The notes below the pieces were generated by a model. It was given only the letters and a program-made list of their open reading frames with translations, did no database searches and was not told the origin of the DNA. This document shows, one piece after another, positions 7,049 through 14,705 of a DNA stretch of 25,409 bases (the first letter of the stretch is position 1; each line of letters opens with the position of its first letter). The stretch spans positions 1 through 25,409 of the forward strand of contig URHI01000013.1 of assembly GCA_900547565.1 (NCBI GenBank). The letters are read 5' to 3'. Source of the stretch: an uncultured Eubacteriales bacterium. GTDB lineage: Bacteria > Bacillota > Clostridia > Oscillospirales > CAG-272. A program made the position numbers and the translations under genes.

Positions 7049-8833
7049 ATGACCACTAACAAGTATGTTACCGGCTGGATTGACGAGATGGCAGCCATGA
7101 CACAGCCTGACAAAATCGTCTGGATCGACGGTTCCGAAGAACAGGCGGAGGCGCTGAGAGCCGAGGCTTGCTCAACCGGCGAAATGATCAAGCTCAACCA
7201 GGAAAAGTTGCCCGGTTGCTACCTGCATCGTACCGCTGTCAATGACGTTGCACGTGTGGAGGGACGTACCTTTATCTGCACAAGCAAAAAAGAGGACGCC
7301 GGAAACATCAACAACTGGATGGACCCCAAGGAGTGCTATGAGCGGCTGTCAAAGCTGTTCCGCGGCTCCATGAAGGGACGCACCATGTATGTTATTCCCT
7401 ACTCCATGAGCATCGTCGGATCGCCCTTTGCCAAATACGGTATCGAGCTTACTGACTCTATCTACGTTGTCCTTAACATGCTTATCATGACCCGCGTAGG
7501 CACCTCCGTGCTTGAAGCTCTGGGTGACTCCCCTGATTACATCAAAGGCCTGCACTCCAAGGCTCAGCTTGACGAGGAAAACCGTTACATCTGCCATTTC
7601 CCCGAGGATAACACTATTTGGTCCGTCAACTCCGGTTACGGCGGAAACGTTCTGCTCGGCAAGAAGTGCTTTGCCCTGCGTATAGCATCTTATCTCGGCC
7701 GCAAGGAAAACTGGATGGCTGAGCATATGCTCATACTCGGAATCCAGTCCCCCGACGGCGATACCAAATACATCTGTGCCGCATTCCCCTCCGCCTGCGG
7801 AAAAACCAATCTTGCAATGCTTATTCCGCCTGAGTATTACGCCAAAAAGGGCTATAAGGTCTGGTGCGTCGGCGATGATATTTCCTGGCTCCGCGTTGGC
7901 GAGGACGGCAGACTGTGGGCGGTCAACCCTGAGAACGGCTTCTTCGGCGTTGCTCCCGGAACTAACGAAAAATCCAATCCCAATGCACTGCACACCTGCA
8001 TGAAGGATACTATATTCACCAATGTATGCCACAACCTTGACGACAATACCGTATGGTGGGAAGGGCTTGACAACAATCCTCCTCACAATGCTCTCAACTG
8101 GCGCGGAGAAAAGTGGGACTACACCAAGTACGACAAGAACAACAAGGTTCAGACGGCCGGTGCTCATCCCAACTCCCGCTTCACCGCAAAGGCTGCCAAC
8201 TGCCCCTGCCTGTCGTCTGAATTCTATAATCCCAAGGGCGTGCCGATTTCCGCCATCGTGTTCGGCGGCAGACGTGCCAAGACCGCTCCGCTGGTTTACC
8301 AGTCCACCAGCTGGCAGAACGGTACTTTCGTAGGCTCCATAATGGCCTCTGAGACAACTGCCGCAGCTGCCGGCGCTGTCGGTGTGGTTCGCCGTGATCC
8401 CATGGCAATGCGACCCTTCGTCGGCTACGACATGGGTGACTATTGGGCACACTGGCTCAAGATGGGCACCATCATTCCTCACGCACCCAAGATATTCCAT
8501 GTCAACTGGTTCCGTACCGACGATGAAGGCAACTTCATCTGGCCGGGATTCGGCGACAACATGAGAGTTCTCATGTGGATCCTGGCTCGTTGCGAAGGTA
8601 AAGTCGACGCCGAGATCACGCCTATCGGTTATGTTCCTCACGCCGAGGACATCTGCATTGAAGGTCTTAAGGGTGTAACGCTTGACACCATTAAGGAGCT
8701 GCTTAAGGTCGATACCGAGAGCTGGCTTGCCGACATTCAGAACATCAAGGAATTCTATGCTCAGGTTGGCGACAGAGTGCCTGATGCCATGTACGATGAG
8801 CTGGCCGCACTTGAAGCGAGACTTTCCAAATAA
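7049..8833 (+). CDS. pckG: phosphoenolpyruvate carboxykinase (GTP)
   Basis: A 594-residue enzyme of the GTP-dependent PEPCK family, which interconverts oxaloacetate plus GTP and PEP plus CO2. It normally serves gluconeogenesis, or in fermenters CO2 fixation towards succinate. The kinase P-loop AAFPSACGKTN (about 244-254) carries the reactive cysteine (Cys250) typical of the GTP family. FGGRRAKTAPLVYQS, MRPFVGYDMGDYWAHWL and FHVNWFRTD are further hallmarks, and the length matches the family. Two ATGs compete: AGGAG is 3 nt from the ATG at 7043 but 9 nt from the one at 7049, so I chose the latter. It is monocistronic, with its own promoter and a strong terminator. Codon use leans to C-ending codons, as in highly expressed genes. 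Confidence 0.95.
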   Translation: MTTNKYVTGWIDEMAAMTQPDKIVWIDGSEEQAEALRAEACSTGEMIKLNQEKLPGCYLHRTAVNDVARVEGRTFICTSKKEDAGNINNWMDPKECYERLSKLFRGSMKGRTMYVIPYSMSIVGSPFAKYGIELTDSIYVVLNMLIMTRVGTSVLEALGDSPDYIKGLHSKAQLDEENRYICHFPEDNTIWSVNSGYGGNVLLGKKCFALRIASYLGRKENWMAEHMLILGIQSPDGDTKYICAAFPSACGKTNLAMLIPPEYYAKKGYKVWCVGDDISWLRVGEDGRLWAVNPENGFFGVAPGTNEKSNPNALHTCMKDTIFTNVCHNLDDNTVWWEGLDNNPPHNALNWRGEKWDYTKYDKNNKVQTAGAHPNSRFTAKAANCPCLSSEFYNPKGVPISAIVFGGRRAKTAPLVYQSTSWQNGTFVGSIMASETTAAAAGAVGVVRRDPMAMRPFVGYDMGDYWAHWLKMGTIIPHAPKIFHVNWFRTDDEGNFIWPGFGDNMRVLMWILARCEGKVDAEITPIGYVPHAEDICIEGLKGVTLDTIKELLKVDTESWLADIQNIKEFYAQVGDRVPDAMYDELAALEARLSK

Positions 8834-8842
8834 AACTCAAAC

Positions 8843-8886
8843 AAACATAAAATCTTCGCCGGAATTCCGGCGAAGATTTTATGTTT
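8843..8886. terminator. rho-independent terminator after pckG
   Basis: A perfect 20-bp stem (8843-8862 with 8867-8886) around an AATT loop, followed by TTT on the plus strand. The opposite strand also reads into a T-rich tail, so it can end the convergent lipoprotein transcript as well. Confidence 0.9.
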
Positions 8887-8938
8887 TTTAATTATGTATA
8901 TGTTCCCTGCCGCACACCAAAAAATGAAAGCTCACCTA

Positions 8939-8967
8939 TTGACATATAAAACTCTCAGGTGTACAAT
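8939..8967 (+). promoter_or_regulatory. orphan consensus promoter facing the lipoprotein 3' end
   Basis: TTGACA (8939-8944), 17-nt spacer, TACAAT (8962-8967). Transcription would start near 8974 and run antisense into the lipoprotein gene, with no sense-strand gene until 10170. The spacer and -35 are bracketed by CACCT and AGGTG arms. I see no small coding frame with a good ribosome site behind it. Confidence 0.5.
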
Positions 8968-9000
8968 ATATAACATGTGCTATAGGATGGCAAGAAGCCT

Positions 9001-10068
9001 TTACTGAGACACCGCTGCCCCAACATTGATGCAGTAAAGATTTGACTTCTGCGTTATAAAATACAGCTTGTCTCCGACAACGCAGCAATCCTCAAGCTCT
9101 TCCTCAACAGATGAAACGTCAACCGGGCCAAGCAGTTTGCCGTTTTCCAGATCCCACACACGTATCGCAGACGGATTATCTGATTTTCCAGTTCCGAAGG
9201 TATAAAACAGATACTTGCCCGAGACCGTACCTCCCTGTGTAAAGTTTACGTTATATTCGGTGACGATCTGCTCAACGACATCAGCGGACGTCAGCACAAC
9301 CACGGCTTTGTCTGTAGAGGGAAGGCGGAACTTGGTAATAATGTAACGGTTGTCGCTGTAGTATTCATCCATACTTCCGTTTGTACGGTAGCGTGCTCCG
9401 TGTAGCCACAGATATTCTCCGTCAGAGCTGACAAGCCACGCCGGCCAGCCCCAATATGTCATGTAGCCTGCTTTTTCAAAGCCGGACTGATTAAGGTGCA
9501 GCTCCTGGATCTTTTCGGATGAATAGACTCCGTTTTTCTCGGTGATATTTTCAACACTGCACTTCATCACATCTCCGGAGTTGCCGTCAACCACATACAG
9601 CAACGGAATAGGATTTCCGCGATAGTGCACAGCGCTGAAATTGCAGCTGTTCGCGTGATTCTGCTCGGATAATGACCCCAGAGCAAAGCTCGCTATCGGA
9701 TATTGACTGCCCGAAGCAAGGTCATAGACATTACACAGTCCTGTGTGATACAGCTGAAACAGCTTACCGTCGTATATTGACATTCCCTGCACCGATCTTG
9801 CTACGCTGCCCTTATCAAACTGAATTACCTTTTCAATAGTCAATTCTCTGTTCTCCTTTTGTTCGGCGGTTGAAGTGTCGCCGTAAGTAGTGCCATCGGA
9901 TTCCGATGGCATCGAGCCTGTCGTTTCACTGTTTGTTATTTGTCCGGTTGTTATCGTACGGGTTGACTGCCCCGCAGTACCCGCTTCATACTGCTTGTCC
10001 GAGGCTCCGCAAGAAACAAGTAGCAAAGTCGAGGCGACCAGCCCAATGGCAACAGATCTTCCCTTCAT
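9001..10068 (-). CDS. predicted lipoprotein with beta-propeller-like repeats
   Basis: A 355-residue protein of unknown function. The N-terminus is a lipoprotein signal: MKGR, a hydrophobic core, and lipobox LVSC with Cys20, so it should be lipidated and held on the outer face of the membrane. Residues about 21-75 form a Ser/Thr/Gly-rich linker. The rest contains repeated short blade-like strands of the kind DGKLFQLYHTG, NGKLLGPVDV and GDKLYFITQKSNLY, suggesting a WD40- or PQQ-like beta-propeller that could bind a protein or sugar. No catalytic motif is visible. The ATG at 10068 has only a modest ribosome site (AAGGCGG). It is monocistronic and divergent from the methyltransferase gene. The fold is inferred from sequence pattern only. 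Confidence 0.72.
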   Translation of the reverse strand: MKGRSVAIGLVASTLLLVSCGASDKQYEAGTAGQSTRTITTGQITNSETTGSMPSESDGTTYGDTSTAEQKENRELTIEKVIQFDKGSVARSVQGMSIYDGKLFQLYHTGLCNVYDLASGSQYPIASFALGSLSEQNHANSCNFSAVHYRGNPIPLLYVVDGNSGDVMKCSVENITEKNGVYSSEKIQELHLNQSGFEKAGYMTYWGWPAWLVSSDGEYLWLHGARYRTNGSMDEYYSDNRYIITKFRLPSTDKAVVVLTSADVVEQIVTEYNVNFTQGGTVSGKYLFYTFGTGKSDNPSAIRVWDLENGKLLGPVDVSSVEEELEDCCVVGDKLYFITQKSNLYCINVGAAVSQ

Positions 10069-10098
10069 ACACAGTCCGCCTTACAAGATTTTTCTTTT

Positions 10099-10127
10099 AT
10101 ATTATCATATTACGCACCAAAAATCAA
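10099..10127 (-). promoter_or_regulatory. probable promoter of the lipoprotein gene
   Basis: TTGATT (10127-10122), 17-nt spacer, TAATAT (10104-10099) on the minus strand, about 30 nt before the ATG. Confidence 0.5.
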
Positions 10128-10169
10128 GCATAAAAGCATAACAAACCAAAATATAAGGAGCCGTAAACC

Positions 10170-11082
10170 ATGGACAACAAATCAAGCATAACCGCTCTCA
10201 TGTCAGCGTTCGGCCGTGCGTACCATGCGGAGCATGAAACTCACCCGGTGTTTTCCGACACGTTAGCACACGCGCTTATAAACCCGGATGAATACTCCTC
10301 GATCAGCAGGTACATACTCGGCGGAATTGACTTTTTCGCACCGGATAAAAAGGACTCCTTTCACAGCAGCGACGATGCGCTGCGATACCTGGTCAACACC
10401 CACATAGCACCCACTCCACTGTGCCGCGCCGCCTACTGTGAATCGGCGCTCCGCACCGCCGTGCGTACCGGAACACAGCAGTACGTGATACTCGGAGCCG
10501 GGCTGGATACATTTGCCTTCCGTGAGCCGGAATTCGTCCAGCCGTTACAAAGTGTGGGAGGTAGACCATGCGCTGACGCAATCAGACAAGCGCGCACGGA
10601 TCAGCCGTGCCGGATGGACGGTTCCCGATAATCTTTCGTTTGTCAGCGCCGATTTCGCAACCGATGACATAGGGGAACGGCTGACCGCTTCCGGCTTTGA
10701 TGCAACTAAGAAAACCTTGTTTTCATGGCTCGGCGTCAGCTACTACCTGCACCGCGACGAAATTGAAAAAATGCTCGACAGTCTTTCCTGCCTGTGTGCC
10801 GACGGTTCCACGCTCCTGTTCGACTACGCCGATGCCGGTGTGTTTTTTGCCAAAGAACGGCGGGTCCAAAGCATGGTAGCCATGGCCGAGGCAGGCGGTG
10901 AACCGATGCGATCAGGCTTTGACTATCTCAGCATGGACAGCATGCTGGCAGATCACGGCTTTCTCGTATATGAAATGCTCGAGCCGCATGATATTCAGAA
11001 AAGTATAATAGACCCGACCGGCTCCAAAATAACTGCCTTTGAACATATAAACTACATACAGGCAGTATTAAAAAAGCATTAA
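10170..11082 (+). pseudogene. LCMT-type SAM methyltransferase, broken by a frameshift
   Basis: Two adjacent frames together encode one class I methyltransferase of the leucine carboxyl methyltransferase-like family (PF04072). The first (from ATG 10170, AAGGAG 9-10 nt upstream) carries the SAM-binding motif QYVILGAGLDTFAFREPEF (about residues 104-122). The second resumes with RYKVWEVDHALTQSDK, the next conserved block, and continues through LFSWLGVSYYL to the stop at 11082. Removing one C from the pair at 10542-10543 joins them as EFVQ-RYKVWEVDH, the spacing normal for the family, giving about 303 residues. As read, the first frame ends at 10631 after a junk tail. No slippery heptamer is evident, so this is either a genuine recent disruption or a sequencing error. 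A GNAT gene follows 12 nt later. Confidence 0.85.
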
Positions 11083-11094
11083 GGTGATATAATC

Positions 11095-11496
11095 ATGGTG
11101 TATAAGCAATTCGGAGCAGAGCTTATGTCTCAGGTTAAGCAGATATACGCCGAAAACGGCTGGAACGCTTACCTCGGGGACGATCGCCGTCTCATAAGCG
11201 CATTTGAACATTCGCTTTATGTACTCGGCGCATTCGACGGTGATACACTGGTAGGATTTGTCCGCTGTCTGGGCGACGGAGAGTATATGGTATTGGTACA
11301 GGATCTCATAGTACGCAAGAGTTATCAGAAACGAGGAATAGGAACACACCTTTTCCGTACAGCATGGGAGCACTACGGCGACGTACGCATGTTTCATGTA
11401 GTCACCGACATATCCGACCCGGTCGACAACCGCTTCTATCAGTCCTTCGGCATGAAAAAGGTGGCCGAGGGCGATATGGTGTCGTATTTCAGATAA
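11095..11496 (+). CDS. GNAT family N-acetyltransferase
   Basis: A 133-residue single-domain acetyltransferase. It has the acetyl-CoA-binding motif A, with VQDLIVRKSYQKRGIGTHL (pyrophosphate loop Q78-K-R-G-I-G83), preceded by the beta-strand GFVRCLGDGEYMVLVQD and followed by the C-terminal FYQSFGMKK motif. The acceptor is unknown; small GNATs of this size acetylate small amines, antibiotics or protein N-termini. AAGGTGAT lies 6 nt before the ATG, and the gene starts 12 nt after the broken methyltransferase, so the two probably form one transcript. The strong hairpin at 11496-11538 ends the unit. Confidence 0.85.
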   Translation: MVYKQFGAELMSQVKQIYAENGWNAYLGDDRRLISAFEHSLYVLGAFDGDTLVGFVRCLGDGEYMVLVQDLIVRKSYQKRGIGTHLFRTAWEHYGDVRMFHVVTDISDPVDNRFYQSFGMKKVAEGDMVSYFR

Positions 11497-11538
11497 ACAA
11501 CCACGTCCTGCCGCATTGTGCGGCAGGACGTGGTTGTT
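11496..11538. terminator. bidirectional terminator
   Basis: A perfect 20-bp stem (11496-11515 with 11519-11538) and a 3-nt loop between the convergent GNAT and fakA genes. T-rich sequence follows on the plus strand (ATTATAATT), while the fakA stop codon lies directly next to the stem. Confidence 0.88.
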
Positions 11539-11539
11539 A

Positions 11540-13159
11540 TTATAATTCCTCTGCGGCTATGACATAGCTGTAGATCGGCTGACCGCCGTACACCAACGAC
11601 ATTTCACCTACTCTGTCGCCCACACCAGACGAAATTATGTCAAGCACACTGTTAGCTTCGGACTCTTTGATACCGCGACCGTAGTACAACGTAACATTGT
11701 CACATTCGGGAATAAGCTCTGCCAACTGCCGGGCAATTCCGTCAATCGTGTCATCTGAGAGCTTGACCTTGCCTTCCGACAGACCGAGGTACTGGTGCTT
11801 TTTCACCTCAAGCCCTTCAACATCGGCATCTCTCACCGCCCGAGTCACCGAAAATGATGCCACGCTGTTAATAGCAGCCTTCATTTCTTCAACATTTTCG
11901 TCCGGCGTACGCGATTCATTGAAAGCGAAAAGCGCCGAGACCCCTTGCGGCAGTGTCCTTGTCGGTATTACACGCACATCGACACCGCGTGCAAGTCTTG
12001 AAGCCTGCTCGGCTGCCATAACAATATTTCCGTTATTGGTAACGACTATTGCCGTTTCACACGGACAGCTGTAGATAGCCTTGAGTATATCATTGGCCGA
12101 GGGGTTCATGCTCTGTCCACCGCTTATCACAACGTCGGCACCAAGGCCCTTAAACACATCGTCAAAGCCTTCGCCGGGAGACACGGCAAACACGCCGTAT
12201 TTCTTTTTCTGCACATCTTCGGCCGCCGGCGTGACAAGTCCGCTGTGCTGGATCTTCATATTCTCCACCTTGGAGGTTCTGGGCGTGCCATGCTCATACA
12301 GCATACCGAGCACTCTGAGCGGCTCGTTGGTGTGTATATGGACCTTGAGCATTTCACCGTCCCAGGTCAGCACCATACTGTCGCCGAGCGGGGACAGCTG
12401 ACCACGCAGCTCACTGAGTGCAGCTTCGTTAAACGTATTGTCCGTGTCGACCAGGCACTCGGTACAGAATGAATATTTTATCTCCCCCTCATCGAACATT
12501 TCAAAATCCGCGGCTGCGCGCATACTCACGGCGGCGGTCGTCTGCGCTATTTCAGGCACTTCCTCACCGCGTGCCGCCGCCCGCATACCCTCAAGTATAC
12601 GTACAAATCCAAACCCGCCCGAGTCCACCACGTGTGCGCGTTTGAGTGCCGGCAACATCTCCGGCGTATGACTAAGCACCTCAGAGGCATTGCTGCAGAG
12701 GCGGTCGAACAGTCCTTCAAAATCTCCGGGATGCGTGTCAATGCCGACAGCGCACTCTCTCATAACTGTCAGTATTGTTCCCTCTACAGGCTTATCTACT
12801 GCGGCGGCAGCGGCAACGGCCCCTTCGCGCACGGCACACAGCAGGTCGGCTGTGTCGGCACTGTCCATGCCGTCAAACGCTCTTGCCATTCCGCGGAAAA
12901 ACAGTGACAGTATCACCCCGGAATTCCCGCGTGCGGCACGCATCATATCCCGCGCCGCAGTTGCCGACACCGCAGACAGCGACTCATTTGAATATGCTGC
13001 CGGAGTGATGCCTTGCATAGTCATACTCATATTTGTTCCGGTATCGCCGTCCGGCACCGGGAAAACATTAAGTCCGTTGACAGTTTCACGACTGGCAAAC
13101 AGGCAGGCGGCACCGGCACGTAACAGCTCACCGTAACGTGTGCCGTTCATGACAGTCAT
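11540..13159 (-). CDS. fakA: fatty acid kinase ATP-binding subunit FakA (DAK2 domain)
   Basis: A 539-residue YloV/FakA protein. The N-terminal DAK2 domain holds the nucleotide/Mg signature NVFPVPDGDTGTNM (31-44), RGNSGVILS (78-86), GTILTVMRE (127-135) and HVVDSGGFGF (176-185). A middle domain (FCTECLVDTD, VHIHTNEP) and a C-terminal DegV-like domain complete the usual architecture and length. FakA phosphorylates fatty acids bound to FakB; the acyl-phosphate then feeds phospholipid synthesis through PlsX/PlsY. The ATG at 13159 has GGGAGG 9 nt upstream, only 3 nt after the anti-sigma stop, so it is the third gene of the sigma-factor operon. In many Bacillota fakA instead follows an Asp23-family gene, so this neighbourhood is unusual. 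A FakB candidate lies at 14702-15598. Confidence 0.92.
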   Translation of the reverse strand: MTVMNGTRYGELLRAGAACLFASRETVNGLNVFPVPDGDTGTNMSMTMQGITPAAYSNESLSAVSATAARDMMRAARGNSGVILSLFFRGMARAFDGMDSADTADLLCAVREGAVAAAAAVDKPVEGTILTVMRECAVGIDTHPGDFEGLFDRLCSNASEVLSHTPEMLPALKRAHVVDSGGFGFVRILEGMRAAARGEEVPEIAQTTAAVSMRAAADFEMFDEGEIKYSFCTECLVDTDNTFNEAALSELRGQLSPLGDSMVLTWDGEMLKVHIHTNEPLRVLGMLYEHGTPRTSKVENMKIQHSGLVTPAAEDVQKKKYGVFAVSPGEGFDDVFKGLGADVVISGGQSMNPSANDILKAIYSCPCETAIVVTNNGNIVMAAEQASRLARGVDVRVIPTRTLPQGVSALFAFNESRTPDENVEEMKAAINSVASFSVTRAVRDADVEGLEVKKHQYLGLSEGKVKLSDDTIDGIARQLAELIPECDNVTLYYGRGIKESEANSVLDIISSGVGDRVGEMSLVYGGQPIYSYVIAAEEL

Positions 13160-13162
13160 GGC

Positions 13163-13465
13163 TTATTTCCTCCCGCTCCCTATCAGTACGCCGGCCACAC
13201 ACCCCGCCAGCGTTGCCACAGTGCAGCCGGTGACAAACATAAACTTGTTGCGCTGTGCTATCCGGTGAGCCAATGCCGAATATGCATACCGGTTGCTGCG
13301 TACAGGCGTTTTCATTGAGCGCGCGATATGTCCCGCATCACGGTAATATTCCCGGCAACGGGGACAAGTGTCCAAATGCTCCATTATCTGAACGGTGGTT
13401 TCACCGCTTGTTTCCTTATCAATATAAAGCGGGAGCAGATCCCGCACTAATGAGCACTTAATCAT
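13163..13465 (-). CDS. zinc-finger anti-sigma factor, membrane anchored
   Basis: A 100-residue protein beginning MIKCSLVRDLLPLYIDKETS, a common opening of zf-HC2 anti-sigma factors. The zinc site looks complete: Cys4, His30, Cys34 and Cys37 (HLDTCPRC). A single TM segment (about 75-96, FMFVTGCTVATLAGCVAGVL) follows, leaving almost no extracytoplasmic part, so signal sensing by a large outer domain is unlikely. Its start overlaps the sigma-factor stop by 8 nt, which implies translational coupling and a fixed ratio. It should hold the sigma factor at the membrane until released, by regulated proteolysis as in RsiW or by redox/zinc loss as in RsrA. Which of these applies cannot be told from the sequence. 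Confidence 0.88.
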   Translation of the reverse strand: MIKCSLVRDLLPLYIDKETSGETTVQIMEHLDTCPRCREYYRDAGHIARSMKTPVRSNRYAYSALAHRIAQRNKFMFVTGCTVATLAGCVAGVLIGSGRK

Positions 13466-13964
13466 TTAACAGTATCTCCTTTATCATTTTCTTGGCGCGG
13501 TAATAAATAACCTTGGCAGAGTTGACCGAAATACCCAGCTTCATGGCGATTTCACTGAACGGCAGCTCACCGTAAATCCTGAGTATCAAGACCTCGCTGT
13601 ACTTTGACGGCATAGCAGCGATAGCCTGCCTGACACGCTGTATGTCAATCTCACGAACGATACGGTATCCCGGCTCATCGCTCATCGGAGCCTCCGGCTC
13701 GGTAACGTAAAGATCAATGACAATATTTGCTTGCCGCATGTGCCGCAGATACTTCAAATACATATTCTTGGCAATAGATGCAAGCCATGTGAACATCTCG
13801 CACTCACCGCGGTATTTCGAAAGCGACTTGTAGGCCTGATAAAAAGTTTCCTGAGTAAGATCCTCAGCAGTCTCGTGCTCATGGCACAGCTTATACAAAA
13901 ACGAATACACCCGACGGTAATACGCCCGGTAAATCGTCTCGAATGACGCGTCGTTGCTTATCAT
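13458..13964 (-). CDS. ECF-type RNA polymerase sigma factor
   Basis: A 168-residue group 4 sigma factor. Region 2 (about 8-75) includes ETAEDLTQETFYQAYKSLSKY and the -10-binding FTWLASIAKNMYLKYLR. Region 4 (about 112-160) has MPSKYSEVLILRIYGELPF followed by the helix-turn-helix SEIAMKLGISVNSAKVIYYRAK. The two are joined by a linker with no extra domain, the usual ECF layout and length. AAAGGAG lies 5 nt before the ATG at 13964. It overlaps its anti-sigma gene, and fakA is third in the operon. The upstream region carries TGTAAC-N15-GGTA, a plausible self-recognised promoter, and the same element precedes fakB. It likely responds to envelope or lipid stress; this is inference from gene content. 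Confidence 0.93.
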   Translation of the reverse strand: MISNDASFETIYRAYYRRVYSFLYKLCHEHETAEDLTQETFYQAYKSLSKYRGECEMFTWLASIAKNMYLKYLRHMRQANIVIDLYVTEPEAPMSDEPGYRIVREIDIQRVRQAIAAMPSKYSEVLILRIYGELPFSEIAMKLGISVNSAKVIYYRAKKMIKEILLND

Positions 13965-13995
13965 AACAGCTCCTTTCCGGCTTCTGTATTGTATG

Positions 13996-14020
13996 TACCC
14001 CGTTTTTCGGAAAAGTTACA
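13996..14020 (-). promoter_or_regulatory. candidate ECF promoter of sigma/anti-sigma/fakA operon
   Basis: TGTAAC (14020-14015), 15-nt spacer, GGTA (13999-13996) on the minus strand, 31 nt before the sigma ATG. Spacing and the -35 AAC core resemble ECF promoters (for example SigW TGAAAC-N16-CGTA). An A-rich spacer core with CGAAAAA is present. The same element occurs at 15638-15662. Confidence 0.55.
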
Positions 14021-14033
14021 AGAAATCCGATTT

Positions 14034-14705
14034 TTACATAACATAAAATAATATACTTATAGCCTGAAGCAGGCTGCCCGCCACGACAAAAACATGAAAT
14101 ACCGTATGCCATATCGGCTTTTTCCCGCCGACAACGTAAAGCACGGCACCGATGGTGTATGCAACACCGCCTCCAAGTAGCCACAAAAATCCGGCAAGCC
14201 CCAATGTATCAAGCGTGGCTCTCAGCGCAAGTATTATACCCCATCCCATACCGATATAGCATATCATATTAAACACGCCGTATTTTTTGTGGTCTATAGC
14301 TGCAAATACCACCGCCAATGCTGCCAGCCCCCATTCAGCGCCGAAAATAACCCATGCAATAACAGGGTGGGAGGTGCGCACGGAGGACAGTAGCACCGGT
14401 GTGTACGTACCCGCGATAAGAAAATATATAGTGCAGTGGTCAATAACCTGCATAACCTTTTTGCCCATGCCGGGATAAAGTCCGTGATACACACTCGACA
14501 CCGAATAAAGCGCGATCATGGAGGTCCCGTATATACTTCCCGACACGATTCCCCACACGTTGGAGTGCGACGCCGCAATTATAACCGACAGTACAAGTAC
14601 CACAATACCCAGCGCACCGCCGACAATATGTGTTATCATATTTGCTCTGTCCTCTCCGCGCGTGTAGGCCGGCAGGACTCTGTCACGTAACGGAGTGCGG
14701 CTCAT
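14034..14705 (-). CDS. hemolysin III / PAQR family membrane protein
   Basis: A 223-residue protein with seven predicted TM segments. It carries the full set of hemolysin III/PAQR motifs: E18-x3-N-x2-TH (NMITHIVGG), SxxYH at 71-74 (SVYHGLYPG), DHCTIYFLIAGTYTP (89-103) and the C-terminal H200-x3-H204. His74, His200 and His204 correspond to the zinc ligands of PAQR receptors, whose eukaryotic members act as ceramidase-like lipid hydrolases. Bacterial relatives (YqfA/TrhA, YplQ) have been linked to membrane lipid homeostasis, and the name hemolysin is historical. Its start overlaps the fakB stop as ATGA, so the two are translationally coupled. That pairing supports a role in membrane lipid metabolism. 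Confidence 0.9.
   Translation of the reverse strand: MSRTPLRDRVLPAYTRGEDRANMITHIVGGALGIVVLVLSVIIAASHSNVWGIVSGSIYGTSMIALYSVSSVYHGLYPGMGKKVMQVIDHCTIYFLIAGTYTPVLLSSVRTSHPVIAWVIFGAEWGLAALAVVFAAIDHKKYGVFNMICYIGMGWGIILALRATLDTLGLAGFLWLLGGGVAYTIGAVLYVVGGKKPIWHTVFHVFVVAGSLLQAISILFYVM

Noticed and set aside
7349..8641. 430-codon open frame on the minus strand inside pckG
   Set aside because: It is the antisense shadow of a highly biased, C-rich coding gene. pckG has complete family motifs, a promoter, a ribosome site and a terminator; the antisense frame has no recognisable domain.
10513..10631. programmed frameshifting in the methyltransferase
   Set aside because: No slippery heptamer, stimulatory hairpin or in-frame stop near the shift point; a one-base insertion explains it more simply.
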